A stretch of 64,000 bases of DNA from NCBI GenBank assembly GCA_944990035.1, contig CALYLX010000126.1:1178001-1242000 (forward strand), read 5' to 3'. The stretch is from Clitopilus passeckerianus (taxonomy: Eukaryota > Basidiomycota > Agaricomycetes > Agaricales > Entolomataceae). Below the pieces are notes generated by a model, which saw nothing but the letters and a program-made list of their open reading frames with translations, was not told the origin of the DNA and did no database searches. The translations under genes and the position numbers were made by a program. Positions 1 through 11,828 of the stretch are shown piece by piece; the first letter of the stretch is position 1, and every line of letters begins with the position of its first letter.

Positions 1-1663
1 GTTCCAAGGCATACTGCTGCCTCATTCCGGCAACCTTCGAAACTATCCTCCAAAAGGGTTGCCAGCGTTTCGGAAACGGGCTTTACTTGGGTAAGTTGTA
101 TGGCGACTGTCGATTTTGAGAGGCACCGCCCCAGAAACTTGAGTGTACCTTCTTTGACCTGGGGATTCTTCGATTTCAGTGCATTGTCAAGGTCAGAAAT
201 GATATCTGGGAGGTTGGTCTAATTGGGTTAAGGTTAGTCGAGGTTCCGTAATTCGATTATCTTTACTAACGGTGTCAAAAACGGCATCCAGAGCCTGGCC
301 GATGGCGTCCGTTACGGTTGCTTTTCGCTCCTTCATACGTTCTAGCATAGGAGGTACTACAGCTTCGTGATATCTTCCGAAGGAAGCCATCATCCCCTTC
401 GCCAGATCTTCCTGACAGGAAGCCGCGACCATAACGCAAGCGATGTTTGCATCTTTCGATACGCAGGTAGCTAGAGACTTTACTAGATCTCCAAGCTCTG
501 GATTGTCCTTGATTCGCAAGGTTGCTTTGAGAAGCGTTGATAGTTCATCCAGTGCCTCTTTACGTTCTTTCCATTTTGACGACTTGAGATTAGTTTGGAA
601 GGAGGCGGGGAGCTTGGGAATGATATCGACGGCTTCTACGAAGGCTCGAGGGTCGAGCTCAGCTGGCTCTGTCCGGCCATGAGGTTAATCACGAGGGTGT
701 TGAAGTTATTGCAAACAAAAACATACCTTCGGGTGCGTCTCCCGAGCCATCGGCTGCTTCGCCATCGTCCTGAGCAGATTCTGCTTCGCGAGCTTGCTTA
801 CGCGTCATCCTTTCGGCCTTAAAAGTTCCTTTTCCTTTCCCTTCGCCGTCCATCTTCTCAAATGCTTCCTTGAGCTCCTTCACCTGAACGGGCTTGAGGT
901 CGGCCAGAAATGGCTCTATCGCAGGGCCAATGCATTGATAGAGGACGTGTGCGAGATTGGTTCCTTCTGCTCGCACCGTTTTATCGGTATGAGAGAAGAT
1001 CTTTGGTATCGCCTTGAGCAAAGGCTGCGGTGGCGTAACTTGTGTGCCAAAGCATCTAAGCAGAGGAAGGGCACACTCAGCGCAATTAGCAGGGCTGCAA
1101 AGAATGTAACGGACCTTATGACCTCTCTAAGAGCAACAACACAGCCTGCCACGGCCTTCGGCTGCTTAGCCCCCAGCCCAGGTATAATGTCCGTCTAGAA
1201 AGACATTAAGAACGCATGAGATCTATGTCATGTTGACACCACACCTGGTTTGACGTACCACGACCCCGGTACCTCCATTTTCTACCTCAGCATATTGAAG
1301 GGCAAGTTCAGTTGCTTGATTCTTGGTGCCAGCTCTCGCCGATCCAAAGCATTTATCCACTAGCGCAGGGACTACGGTTTCCCGTGTCTTCGCTGCAGTT
1401 TCTCCGGCAAACTTGACGAATGCCACGACACATTCGACCCCCTTCTCTTGAGCCACCGCATTTGCGTCAGTCACTATCTTCTTCAATGAATCTGGGTTGT
1501 TGACATAAGGTTTGAACGCGGGATCCGTGTCCGACGCAGTATTTGAGAAAGTTTTGATCAGTTCTTCATATCCACTGACACGAGCCTTCCAATTCTTGTG
1601 TGCGAGTCGATCTTGTACAGACAGAGAAGAAAAGTCTTCCTCCTGTGGGGGTGGGCCGTCCAT
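1..1663 (-). CDS. STU2: XMAP215/Dis1/Stu2 microtubule polymerase, N-terminal part (3' end outside window)
   Basis: The start is the ATG read on the minus strand at 1661-1663 and the gene runs off the left edge, so only the N-terminal half is present. The first exon gives a TOG domain from about residue 10 (HEAT helix with NWKARVSGYEEL), continuing after an intron near 1195-1245 with TDIIPGLGAKQPKAV. After an acidic, Lys-rich linker a second TOG begins (SSKWKERKEALDEL, about 540-600). A further exon over about 1-220 carries more TOG helices. In this family TOG arrays bind tubulin and speed plus-end growth at spindle poles, kinetochores and cortical plus ends. At least four exons are visible. 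The C-terminal coiled-coil or basic region that should follow lies outside the window. The family call is firm; the exact orthologue name (Stu2/Alp14) is by analogy. Confidence 0.9.
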
Positions 1664-1763
1664 GGGTCCAGGAGAAAGCGATTATGGTGAGTATTAGTGA
1701 TTCAAGTTGCAACAGACTTGGCCTCAACCAAACACGCAGGAATGTACAATTGACAGCACGTGA

Positions 1764-4624
1764 CTAAACACGATGAAATCTACCCGCCAACGCGATTCCC
1801 ACCTTCTGAACCGTGTCCAGGATCTGCCGCGTTTCTTCTTCCACGACCACCGAAGCATTGCGTTGTTGCTGCGCCTGCAGATCGAGGTGGCGCTTGGCAG
1901 CTGCATCCCTTTCCTCGATCGCCCCCATATTGTGATATACAACTGACATAAAATAAAGGACATCCAACTGTGACTCAAGTAGTTCCAATTGCTCATAGTC
2001 TGCCAGCGCCCGGCGAAGGAAGCTCATTGCTTCTTGAAGGATCGGAGCTGTAAATATGTCAATCATAAGGCCCTCTTCAGTGTGTGTACCCATGTACCGG
2101 ATAGATCTTTAGCTGCAATAATGCATCTGGCATAAACGAAACAACCGAACGCTCGCTGCTCCAAGTCATGGCCGACAATTATCTACGGAGGATTTGTCAA
2201 CATTTTATCCTTTGAGGATTCAAGGTATTATACCTGAGGCAGAATGGACTCCATGATGTCTAGACTTTTCTCCGGGACTCCAAGTTCCAAGTGTATGTCG
2301 GCCAATAATACAAGGGCCGTTCGATAGAGCCCGTACCTGTTTAGATACTCACAATGCCAGAGCGCCTTAAGCAGCTGGTCTACGGTTAATGTGGCTTGAT
2401 CAACCCGCTTTGCTATCATTAGAAGTTACACCTAATCATGAAAAGAGCATCACTCACCCGCATTTGCAGGACCTCTTGCAACGGGCCTTGAAGTTTGTCC
2501 CTGTTGACTCCCGGAACGTGGAAGACATACTCTCGAGCGTTGAATGAGCCCGGTGGACGTTGTGTCAATAGGACATCCTTGTAAAGTCGCATTTTTCCCC
2601 TTCGAATTATGAGTAGAAAGTATGTAAACGGGCTGTGAAACTACCTCCGAGTAGCCCGTAAGGCAAGGATATGCCAGATTTCATGCGCCCACGAATTGTA
2701 ATCGTCGATCGAGAGCCCATTCCACACGTCTGGGTCAAGAAGCATTGCTAGTGCATGGTTATACTGGCCTTGCCTTGCTCGCTGTGAATATCAGCCTTTT
2801 TCGATGTCTAGACCGCCATTTAGTCCATACCTTATATGCTTTATTGAGCTGAACCGTGATACGGTTGTTATCGTTTTCACCAACCGCAGTATGGGCAATC
2901 ACAATGTCTTCCTCGATGGACGCAAGGCCGTCACAACCAGCGAGGGTCCATACTACAGACTGGGCTGCGTGGTGTGCGTATTGATCGCCTTCAGGCTCAT
3001 AGAAAGCCTGTGAGTCAGCACGCTGATTGTAAAGCCCAATGGCTTGGAATATTTTGGTAAATGCAGCCACCAATGGCTGTCCCTATTGAAGCTTAGTGTT
3101 GATTTAGCAAAAAAAAGAAATGTAGAAAACGAACACTATCGGGATCAATCAATTTTTTGACGTCGAACAGTACTTCCAACGGGTGAACATCAGGTTGTAA
3201 TTCGTTGAGAGGGGGTTTACGGTCGTGTTGGCCTGAGTGTAGTCGGTTCTGTATACTAATCGCGGTGGAAGTTAGATGAACGAGGTAAGAAGAGGCTCAG
3301 CCTTACCTCAGGCAGTGTTGAAGGATAGTTTTGTCGCCACTCGTTCTAGCGACCGAAATTGCTTCTGCCAAAAGCTAGACATCAAATGAGTCTACTGTAT
3401 CAACTCTTAAAAACCACGAAAAAAGCTACTTTTCGAGTGGCGGTAATTTCGCCTCGAATATAATGCATCCTTATGAGATTGAGCAGTGCATGCTGGCGCA
3501 TTCCCCTGCAATTACACATGAGAACAATGTTTTATGCTTAATAATGCCACGCACGAGTCATTACTGTCATGAAAATGTTGTTCAAAAAACCTGCGCAGGT
3601 TCTCCGTAGCAACATTGTCGTCTCCAGAGATGAACCCTTGCTCGAAACTATTTTCTGTGTAAGCCTTTGTTCATGGCACAAGCTACGGCGACGAACATTT
3701 CATATGCATCTGCCTTGGCCCATGACTTCTTGTCCGCTTGAGTTTTGAAGATGAGCGGATCGGCTGTAATTTAGGTTAGCGTTTGGACTACCAGACCTTA
3801 GTACATGAAGGGGACTTACAGTTATTCAGCTGGTCTTTGTCGACGGGCTGATAGCCAGCCGTAGTGTTGCCTTCTCTCCACAATTTGAAATCTTGCTGAA
3901 GTTGTACCACGCCGGAGAAGGATAGCTTGATGAAGCTCACGAAACATCGTCGACAGAAATAGCCATAAACTGAGCGCCTCATCTAAACGAAGACATAACC
4001 TCGAAGATTTAGAACCGATTAAGTTAGATCGAACTTACAAGGATGGGAGGTTCCTACAGTTATGCAGCTCCATAAGACATAGTATATGAGAGCCAGTTAG
4101 GTATGGACGTACATCTTCATTCTTCTCGACGAAAAGAGATGGAAGGTCTGTTCTTTCCCGGTTCGAGCAACGTCGAGTATACAGAAGATGAACGGCTTAC
4201 TTGAAAAGAAGTTGGTCATGTTTTCTGGGCTTCCAAGATCCTGATGCTACTTTCTGGGATCAGCTGTGTTGCAAGGACGGCTGGTGGTATTCCTACCACA
4301 GATCGCAGGGCCTCGATGAAGCGCAAGCCATCATCGGTATTACTCGACGGACCATTGGATAACGTGTTCATGAGCTCATCGTACGATTTGTGTTGAGATA
4401 CCTGATGAACTGCAGAATTAGAGAGTGAAAGGAACTCGTGGGTGTATACACGCCTCGGCGACTTCATGGAGTAGTGCCCGGTAAAGATGAAGCAAGTACT
4501 GAGCGGGGATGCGCCTGGTCTCAGGTTCTTTGAAGATGAGCATGAGAACCGATAACAGAGCAACATGGTGAGGTCGTAGAATATGCACTGTTGGTGGTGG
4601 TGCATCGTCCATCATCATCATCAT
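1764..4624 (-). CDS. APC5: Anaphase-promoting complex subunit 5
   Basis: This multi-exon gene starts at 4624 with five consecutive ATG codons (MMMMMDDAPPP). The N-terminus (HILRPHHVALLSVLMLIFKE, then a leucine-rich helical stretch with LLHEVAEACI) and the C-terminal TPR-like repeats (YGLYRTALVLLADIHLELG, MSFLRRALADYEQLELLES) fit APC5, a scaffold of the APC/C ubiquitin ligase that drives mitotic exit. The terminal exon ends with a TAG at 1764-1766, about 100 bp from the STU2 start on the same strand. Introns are many and short, so the middle of the protein (2430-4200) is fragmented over small exons and was not fully traced. The start lies 136 bp from the divergent NOC3 start. The family call rests on overall pattern and the N-terminal motif; another TPR scaffold protein is the main alternative. 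Confidence 0.72.
4610..4624 (-). repeat. ATG trinucleotide repeat at the APC5 start codon
   Basis: Five perfect ATG units, read on the minus strand, form the first five codons of APC5 (MMMMM). Any of them could initiate translation in the same frame, so the N-terminus may vary by up to four Met. Confidence 0.8.
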
Positions 4625-4760
4625 GGCTTCAGGACATGAAGCTGAATGAAGTGGAAGCCGATGCGAAGGAGGTCGCTACAATTTACAAATGGGGAAGCGT
4701 CCTAGTCCACGCGGGTTCACGATCTCTGAAAGTTTCGTGGGCTTCAGGCAAACCGCAACA

Positions 4761-7614
4761 ATGGTCAAGAAGGGTAAAAGACCGGCCCCGGTCTCAACAA
4801 CTGTGAATTGGACCGCTTATGACTCTGATATGCCGGGTTTAATTCTTTAATTTAACAGGCGCCTTCAAAGAAACGCAAGCTTTCCTCCGGAACATCCAAC
4901 AAAAAGTCCTCAGCTCAGACGACTACAAAAAAAGTAAAATCAAACGGACAGAGCAAAGGAAAGGACAGGGCTGCAGATAGAGGCATTATTCCAATACCAA
5001 CAAGTACTGGGGACGATGATGAGGTTGAACTATCGGATCAGGACCTTGACTTGCTGCAAACATATGGAGGCGCAGTCTCCTTCCTGAATAAACTCGATGA
5101 GAAGGGCATTACCAGGTACGTACGCGTAATCGTACGCAGGAAAGGTACTATATAAACTACTCACTTTTCCAACAGGAGTAAAAAGGAGACAGAACGCCTG
5201 CATGCTCTACATAAACCCTCCCGCCTAGTCGTTGACGATGACCTGCCTTCCATCGCTTCGCACGACGAAGATGAAGACGACTGGAGCTCTGGCGTAGATG
5301 ATCTCATGTCTGGCTCAGAAGATGAACTTGGTTCGGAAGGTTTCCGGGACGAGGATGAGGACACAGATGTGGGGGAAGTGGATTCAGACGAAGAAATGCC
5401 ATATGAAAAAGTTCCTCGAATACAACGCAACAAACACGAGGAAGACAAAAAGAAGAAGTCGATACCGGGTCTACCAATCAAACTGGCGGATGGGAGAATA
5501 CAAAAGACTGGCACAAAGGTCGAACTCCCATCCGACAGTGAATCACCCTCCGAGGAAGAAAAGAGTGAATCGGAAGAGGACCGTCCTCCACCGCCAAAAG
5601 TTGACGATGCATCAACTGGTGCTCGATTTGGTCGACTTGCTGTCATGGATATTATCGGGAACACCTCAAAAAAAGCTCGTTTGAATGGTGCAAAGGAGCA
5701 AATTGCAAATATTTGCCAAGAAATCGTTTCTGATCCGGAAAATAGTGTAAGTCCCTCAATCTCGCTAAAATAATACGTGAACTGAGTGCAGATGTCTTAG
5801 CTTGGCCTCCTGCGTCGTCTGCACGTATTCTCTCTGAAAGAGGTGACTTCACCCACCCGTCCAGTGCCCATACCGAATGATCCAGCAATCCGGAAACTGG
5901 CTATACTTTCTCAGCTGGCTGTGTTCAAAGACATCGTGCCCGGCTATAGAATACGACCTTTGTCAGATAAGGAAAAGGCTGAGAAAGTCGGCCAGATGGT
6001 TGCAAGGACTCGAGAGTGGGAGCAAGGCCTGGTCAACGTCTACCAAGCATATTTGCGTTCACTAGAAGCAGAAATCAAAGGTGGGTTCCGTCTTCTTTGC
6101 AGTATATTCGATGCCGAACTCCACCTTCCAGAGCGCAGTGAACTGGCTGGCCTCTCATTGAGATGTATGTGTGCTCTATTGAAGGAGGCGACCCATTTCA
6201 ACTTTCGCTCCAACCTTATGGCTTGCCTGGTGACAAGATTAAGCAGGAAGTCCTGGGACGAAGTAAAATATCCTTCCATTCTACTTCGATCACCCACCGA
6301 AGACTGATACCTTAACAGTCATCTGAACTCTGCCTGCAAACCATCATCCAAGTTTTTCGGGAAGATCTCACAGGCGAACCTTCATTGGAGGTTGTCCGCC
6401 TACTGAACCGCATGGTCAAAGAACGAAAATACAACGTTCGGCCCGAAGCCCTCTCCTGCCTGCTGCATCTACGACTAAAAACTGAACTTAATGTTCGGGC
6501 TTCTGAATCACGGGTAGACAAACCCTCCGCACCCTCGAGAAGCAAGGCTCAGGCCAAGAGAGCAAAGGGGAAGAAGACAGAATTGCCACATCTCAGCAAG
6601 AGAGCGAAACAGGTCCTCAAGGAGAAGCAAGAGATCGATAAGGAGATGAGGGAGGCTGAGGCGGAAGTCGACAAGGAGGAACGTGCAAATACGGTATGTG
6701 CTAATAAGCTTCTGGAACCAGGTTGACTGACTCGAATCTGCCTTTAGCAAACGGAAACTCTCAAGCTGGTCTTTGTTCTCTACTTCTCAATCCTCAAGAA
6801 TTCGAAACCCAGCCCACTATTATCGGCAGCTCTTCAGGGCATCTCCAGATTTGCGCACCTGATAAACATAGACTTCTTCAAAGATTTGATGCAAGTCCTC
6901 AAAGATCTAATCGCAAGAGAGACGACAGAAGAAGATCAGGACGACACGCTCGATAGTGTAGTCGATATTCAGCAGCGCTTGCTGTGCATTGTGACAGCTT
7001 TTGAGCTACTGACAGGTCAAGGTAACCACTGCCTTCCTTACTGTGTTGATGTTAGCCTATATCTAATCTTCTGGCCAGGCGAAGCTCTGAACATTGACCT
7101 GTCTGGGTTCATCAAACATCTATATGCCATCATTCTCCCACTCAGCCTAATGCCAGATATTGACACCCCGCCACCTTCCAGCTCCTTGTCTTCCAGCAAG
7201 AAACCATCACCAACGACCGCCGAACTACTTTTCCGAGCCCTGAACATGGCTTTCTCCCCACGCGCCACTGCTCAGCAGCGAGCACCTACCAATCGCTCTG
7301 CTGCGTTCTGCAAGCGGCTGCTCGTAGCTTCGTTGAACTGGCCTCCAAAGGTCATCCATCGGACGATCGAGTTCGTCCTCTCACTAGTGGCGAGGGACCC
7401 TAAACTGGAAGGCATGCTTTCCACAGAGGATAGCATGGTGGGAGCCGTCAGTTACAAATGGGATGTGGATGATCCTGAAGTGGTCAATGTCCTTGGTACC
7501 GGGTTCTGCTGGGAAGCTGAGTTCCTTAGGACTGGGCATTGGGATGCTAGTGTTAGAGAAGCTGCAACCAAACTCCTCGAAGTGGGAAGTGGTAAATCTA
7601 CAAGTAATCGATGA
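4761..7614 (+). CDS. NOC3: Nucleolar complex protein 3 (60S ribosome biogenesis and replication licensing)
   Basis: The start ATG at 4761 opens MVKKGKRPAP; an intron 4803-4858 joins it to a basic KKRKL stretch. Next comes DLDLLQTYGGAVSFLNKLDE, a long acidic segment (5300-5580), and the NOC3 core: LRRLHVFSLKEV, RKLAILSQLAVFKDIVPGYR, MVARTREWEQGLVNVYQ, then LCLQTIIQVFREDL and RLLNRMVKERKYNVRP. The C-terminal CBF/Mak21-type region follows (LVASLNWPPKVIHRTIEFVL, VDDPEVVNVLGT). In yeast Noc3 works with Noc2 in export of pre-60S particles and also loads onto replication origins. About seven exons; several introns (for example 5747-5795 and 7021-7078) have clean GT-AG borders. The start is supported by its position directly upstream of the conserved N-terminus and by the short divergent promoter shared with APC5. 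Confidence 0.93.
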
Positions 7615-8065
7615 GATGATGTAACGCATATCTCCATGGCACAATTTAATCATCCATTGGAATCTTTTTCATTGTTGTGAGTAGGCAAAACAATTACAAC
7701 ACCGAGTAGGCGGAGAGTGAGGATAGTAAGGGAGCGGTAATGAGTAGTGAGGGATGATACATTTTACATATAGATACATTGGGGTTAGGTCAGTTCGACG
7801 GGCATGGTGGAGGGGGATTCAGTATACAAACATCATATGGCGTGAGTATGATAATTACAAAGATTCAAAACCATGGTAGCACATATGCTATGTTTCCCAG
7901 TCAAATATAAACATGTGAAGTACGAAAGGGAAACCCAGTGTCTGTGTGAGTCTCGAATAATAATAGAGTTAATTGTCATTTCAATAAGATCAACGAATAA
8001 AAGTAAGTCATGGCCGAGGTCATTAGATCCAATCCTGAGTGGAAAAAATTCCGTCTTGACGAGGA
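7615..8065. other. Convergent 3' intergenic region, no gene seen
   Basis: AT-rich sequence between the stop codons of NOC3 and the TEA-domain gene. It presumably holds the two 3' UTRs. Open frames here are short or run into the exons of the TEA gene on the other strand; no RNA gene or repeat was recognised. Confidence 0.6.
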
Positions 8066-9925
8066 TTACCGTGAAGAAAATGCCGATGGTGACATCGACA
8101 TGGGCATGGAATATGCATGAGGTCGAATCGGAGTGGGTGGAAGGCCGTATGACGATTGCATATCGAAGTATTGTGTCGGTTGCTGACCATATACCGATGT
8201 TGAATTGGCGGTCGTCATCGGGCTTGGATAATATGAAGGTGAGCCTGTCTGGTTGAGACCTGTCTGACCGTACGCAGCAGGCCCAGAATTCGAGTCTGGG
8301 CTGGGATATCCTACAGGCGAAGAGAGACTCGAGGGTGCAGACACGGCTCTCTCCCGTTGCTGATATCCAATCAGTTCTGCAGAGGGCAGCGCACCACGAT
8401 TCCTATCAAGTTCATAGACGAGATAGAGAACCGTTTCGTCGTCAACGACGATTTCCTGGGAAATCCGTGTTTGTACGGCTAGAGGAACAAACAAACCGGT
8501 CAGCTCAGACTAAGACAGTGACCAAGCCGGCGTCACATACCTTTGTCAAACCATCGACATTTTGAAAGTGCCGAGTCAGGCAAGAGCGCGATTGCCGTAC
8601 CCGCCTCGACGGAGGTTATCTCCAGAGCACTGGATTCAGTCTGGACGCACGTGGCACCTCCTCCATTCCTAGCATTATACACCCGCGTCAGACACTTGCC
8701 AGAGTGCGACCAGACCCTGGAAAGTGACACCGTTCCATTGAAGCCATGCAGCTGCGGCAAAACTGTATTCTCGCTGGGGCTGCTCATGGGGGACCTGGGC
8801 GACGTGGGATGGTGATGGCGATTTTCGGTGCCGTCCGAAGGGGAAGTTGTAATACCGAGTCTGATCCTCAGTGCAAGCGCTGATGAAGATCCAGACACCG
8901 GTGAAGATGGTGTCTGAGCATGGGCAGGGCGCTGGGCTGTGAGCGCTTCGAGATTTACGGAAAAGGGAGTCATGCCATGTGCGGTTAGTGAGATGGCTGT
9001 TGCGCGGGCAGGTCCAGGTGGGTAAAAGAAATTTGTCGCGTTATGTGTATTCGTCGTGCTCCTCGGAGGTTCTGATGCTTGCGGTAACGTCGGCTGAAGA
9101 TTGTCGAGAGGATAATACTGATTCAACAGTGGGGGCGTCATGTCTTGATAAGATGTTGCGATGTCCATTGGGTAAGACGAGAAGGAGGTGGGCAAGGAGG
9201 CAGCAAATACTGTGTTTTGGGAGTGTAATGAGAGGCCGGTGTTGTTGCAGTTGTGAACATCGGGGAGTTCCTTGTAAGGCGATGCAGCCAGAGCATACGG
9301 GTAACTTGACCCGGGCGGTGAGGGAGGGAAATCAGACTGCGAGTCCGGTGGAGAGTAATCGGGTGAGGCTGTGGCCGACAATGGGGGTGAGTCTTCGTGG
9401 TCGAACGACATGAGTGGGGAGTCTAGCTGATCCTCAATTTTCACGCCAGATTCTGATGTTGGGACTTCGTCGCCGCCTGCGACGAGATAGAACTCTGTCG
9501 AACGCCAAAGATCAGCAAGGTAACGCCGATTGCTATCGACTATGGGCATACCTGATTGACCTTTCCACATGTTTCTTAGGACTTGTATGTGACTTGCGAC
9601 TTGCTTTTTGGATCTGCTGATGCCATTCTTTTGGAGGTAATCGACGAGGTATTGGTTCCTCCATCTACTTCTTCCGCGAGACTGAGAGTAATTTGCCCAA
9701 GGTGACTGCCAATATTCGCGAAGACCTTCAATAAACAGGCATTGTCAGTATCAAGAACAAAGGAAAGTCAAGGACAACGACGAGTAAAAGCTGTTCACCT
9801 TGGACAAAGACTGATTCTATTGCTTCTGGCCATACTTCAGAGCCACTCCCATCCTTGAGCAGCTTATGGTGTTTGCGTTGTGGTGTTAGTGTCTTTGAGG
9901 ATTTGAGAAGTGAAGGGGATGGCAT
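8066..9925 (-). CDS. TEA/ATTS-domain transcription factor (AbaA/TEC1/TEAD type)
   Basis: The N-terminus holds a TEA DNA-binding domain at about residues 28-100: VWPEAIESVFVQG, then across an intron (9726-9798) LREYWQS, RSRWRNQYLVDYLQKNG and SKKQVASHIQVLRNMWKGQ. The last helix SKKQVASHIQVLR is the DNA-recognition segment of the family. The remaining roughly 470 residues are Ser/Pro/Thr/Tyr-rich and mostly disordered, with an ordered island near the C-terminus (ITSVEAGTAIALLPDS, then DDETVLYLVYELDRN) that may be the partner-binding module. A second intron lies at 8479-8540. The first in-frame ATG is at 9925; the frame stays open upstream to about 10063 without another ATG. TEA factors control hyphal development and conidiation in ascomycetes; the role here is unknown. 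It shares a 240-bp divergent promoter with VPS23. Confidence 0.88.
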
Positions 9926-10165
9926 TGGGGGCGAGGAAGTAGGAAATGTTTGAACGGGAGGAATGGCTGAATATAAGACGGAGGAACGGGGGACGGTGCG
10001 AGTCAAGATCCGAGATTCGGCCTTTTTAGGTAAGAGGGACCCACTGGCGAGGAGATGTTAAAATCGCCGATCGGCAAGGATGGGAAGTGCGACCCAAGGG
10101 ATTGGAACCAGATTTGATCTGATTTGATATTCCCTTTGTAATTTCCTGATTAAGTAATAACCGAT

Positions 10166-11828
10166 ATGTCTTCCACTTCGCCAGCAGTTCAACGATGGTT
10201 AAGAGAAAGAGTCGATTCCATTTACAAGGCCAATAATATTGTTTATACACACGTAGACTCGGCTTTGAGTTACGTGAATACTCTAAGACTAAAGTCGGAT
10301 GTTTACAGTGAGTTTATGGTTATCGGTGGCTGAAGTGACTGAAGATCGAGCCAAGTTCAACAGCTTATGATGATGGTCGAACTCAATTATTATTATGCAT
10401 CCACGGTCTACTGCCAATCAAGTTCAGAAATGCATCTTACAACATCCCGATAGCTATCTGGGTTCCAATTGAATACCCGCGACAGCCGCCGATTGCCTAT
10501 GTGGTCCCTACATCTGAAATGTTGATAAAGCAAGGCAAACATATCGATCTTAGTGGCAAATGCACTATAGATTACCTTATTTCATGGACTCGTAAGCCAG
10601 AAGTACGTTTCCATTAAATTCACGCGCCTGAGTTCTCTTCTAAACCTTCTTAGGCATATTCAATCGTTGGTCTTCTTGACGCTTTACGCGATCAGTTCTC
10701 TCTCGACCCACCTGTCTACGCGAAGCCTGCCAATCGTCCACCGAAACCACAGCATCCTCCTCAGTACCAGTCGAGTTCATCCTCGTCTCCTCCTCCTCGG
10801 CCGCCTCCGCCCCCACCGTCTGTGCCTACATCACCTCCAAGACCTCCACTGCCACCTCAACTTCAAGCGAGTCCACCACCTGTACCTCCCCATGTGGTGA
10901 GCCCACCTCCAGTTCCACCTCCCAACCCTCCACCACCACATCTCTACACCAGTTCTCCTCCTCCCTTACCGCCTGCCATCCATACCAGCCCTGCACCTCT
11001 GTCATCTTCTTCTCCCGCTCCTCCTCCACCACCTCCGCCGCCCCCTCAGTTCTTCCTTCCGTCACCACCACCTCCTCCCGCTCAGCCGGCTCAACCGGCC
11101 CATCCACCCGTTAACTATCTGGATGCCGAGGATGATCACACTCAAACCAATATCCCAGTGCCGGCTAACAATCCTCTCCCTCCCCGCCCACCAAACCCTG
11201 AACTCCTTCGGCTACACGCCCAAGTGCATGAAAAGATAACGTTGGAGCTTGCATCGCTTTCGCATGCCTTGGCTCTCGACGCCGAGCGTCTGCGAGCTCA
11301 CCAAGCCGACCTCCTCGCCGGTGAACCTGCTATTCGCGATGAAATGTCCCGGTTGGAGGCAGTGCGTGATGTGAGCAGGAACGTCGCAGCTAGAATTGGT
11401 GCTGCTGTGAGCGATGCGGAAACCAACGTTGCCGAACTCCGGAAAAAGGGCGACCCCGAAGTGGATGAGTTGATTTGTTCAACAACGATTGTGTACAATC
11501 AGTCCGTCATTCGTGTCATCTAGATCATCCCGTAGGAAGTTTACTGATGTATTTCTTGCAGATTGCTTACCCTGGTGGCAGAGGACAATGCCATCGAAGA
11601 CACGATATACCATCTTCACCGTGCACTAAATGCCGGTAGAATTGATCTTGACCGGTTTTTAAAAGTGAGTCGTAAAATAGACGCTCTCCCCACATGTTCC
11701 TGATCATCCTATCATGTCCACAGAGCACTCGACTTTTAGCTGAGGAGCAGTTCATGAAGAGGGCGTTGATCGAAAAGATCCATGCTGCCATCCCATTAGG
11801 CATGTGGAAACCATCTGCTTGGTCTTGA
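10166..11828 (+). CDS. VPS23: ESCRT-I subunit Vps23/TSG101 (UEV and steadiness box)
   Basis: The ATG at 10166 gives MSSTSPAVQRWLRE. A catalytically inactive ubiquitin-conjugating (UEV) domain covers about residues 1-150 (DGRTQLLLCIHGLLPIKF, YNIPIAIWVPIEYPRQPPIA, then GKCTIDYLISW). A very long proline-rich linker follows (10760-11110, runs of up to nine prolines), then a coiled coil (LLRLHAQVHEKITLELASLS) and the steadiness box (TTIVYNQ joined to LLTLVAEDNAIEDTIYHLHR, RIDLDRFLK, STRLLAEEQFMKRALI). Vps23 sorts ubiquitinated cargo into multivesicular bodies as part of ESCRT-I. Introns include 11502-11561 and 11665-11723. The family call is firm: all three modules are in order. The linker encodes extreme C-richness on the plus strand, so antisense open frames there are artefacts. 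Confidence 0.95.
10760..11110 (+). repeat. Low-complexity C-rich segment encoding the Vps23 proline-rich linker
   Basis: CC/CT-rich codons for Pro, Ser and His dominate, with runs such as PPPPPPPPP near 11019-11045. It is coding sequence within VPS23, not a mobile repeat. Such segments are prone to length change and polymerase slippage. Confidence 0.8.

Noticed and set aside
5161..5664. 167-codon Ser-rich frame on the minus strand
   Set aside because: It is the antisense of the acidic, Glu/Asp-rich segment of NOC3; Ser-rich mirror frames are expected there.
9926..10006. Upstream extension of the TEA factor to 10006
   Set aside because: The frame is open, but the codon at 10006 is TTG and no ATG occurs before the in-frame stop near 10063. 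The first ATG is at 9925.
10826..11107. Glu/Val-rich minus-strand frame
   Set aside because: It is a mirror of the proline-rich Vps23 linker and has no support of its own.
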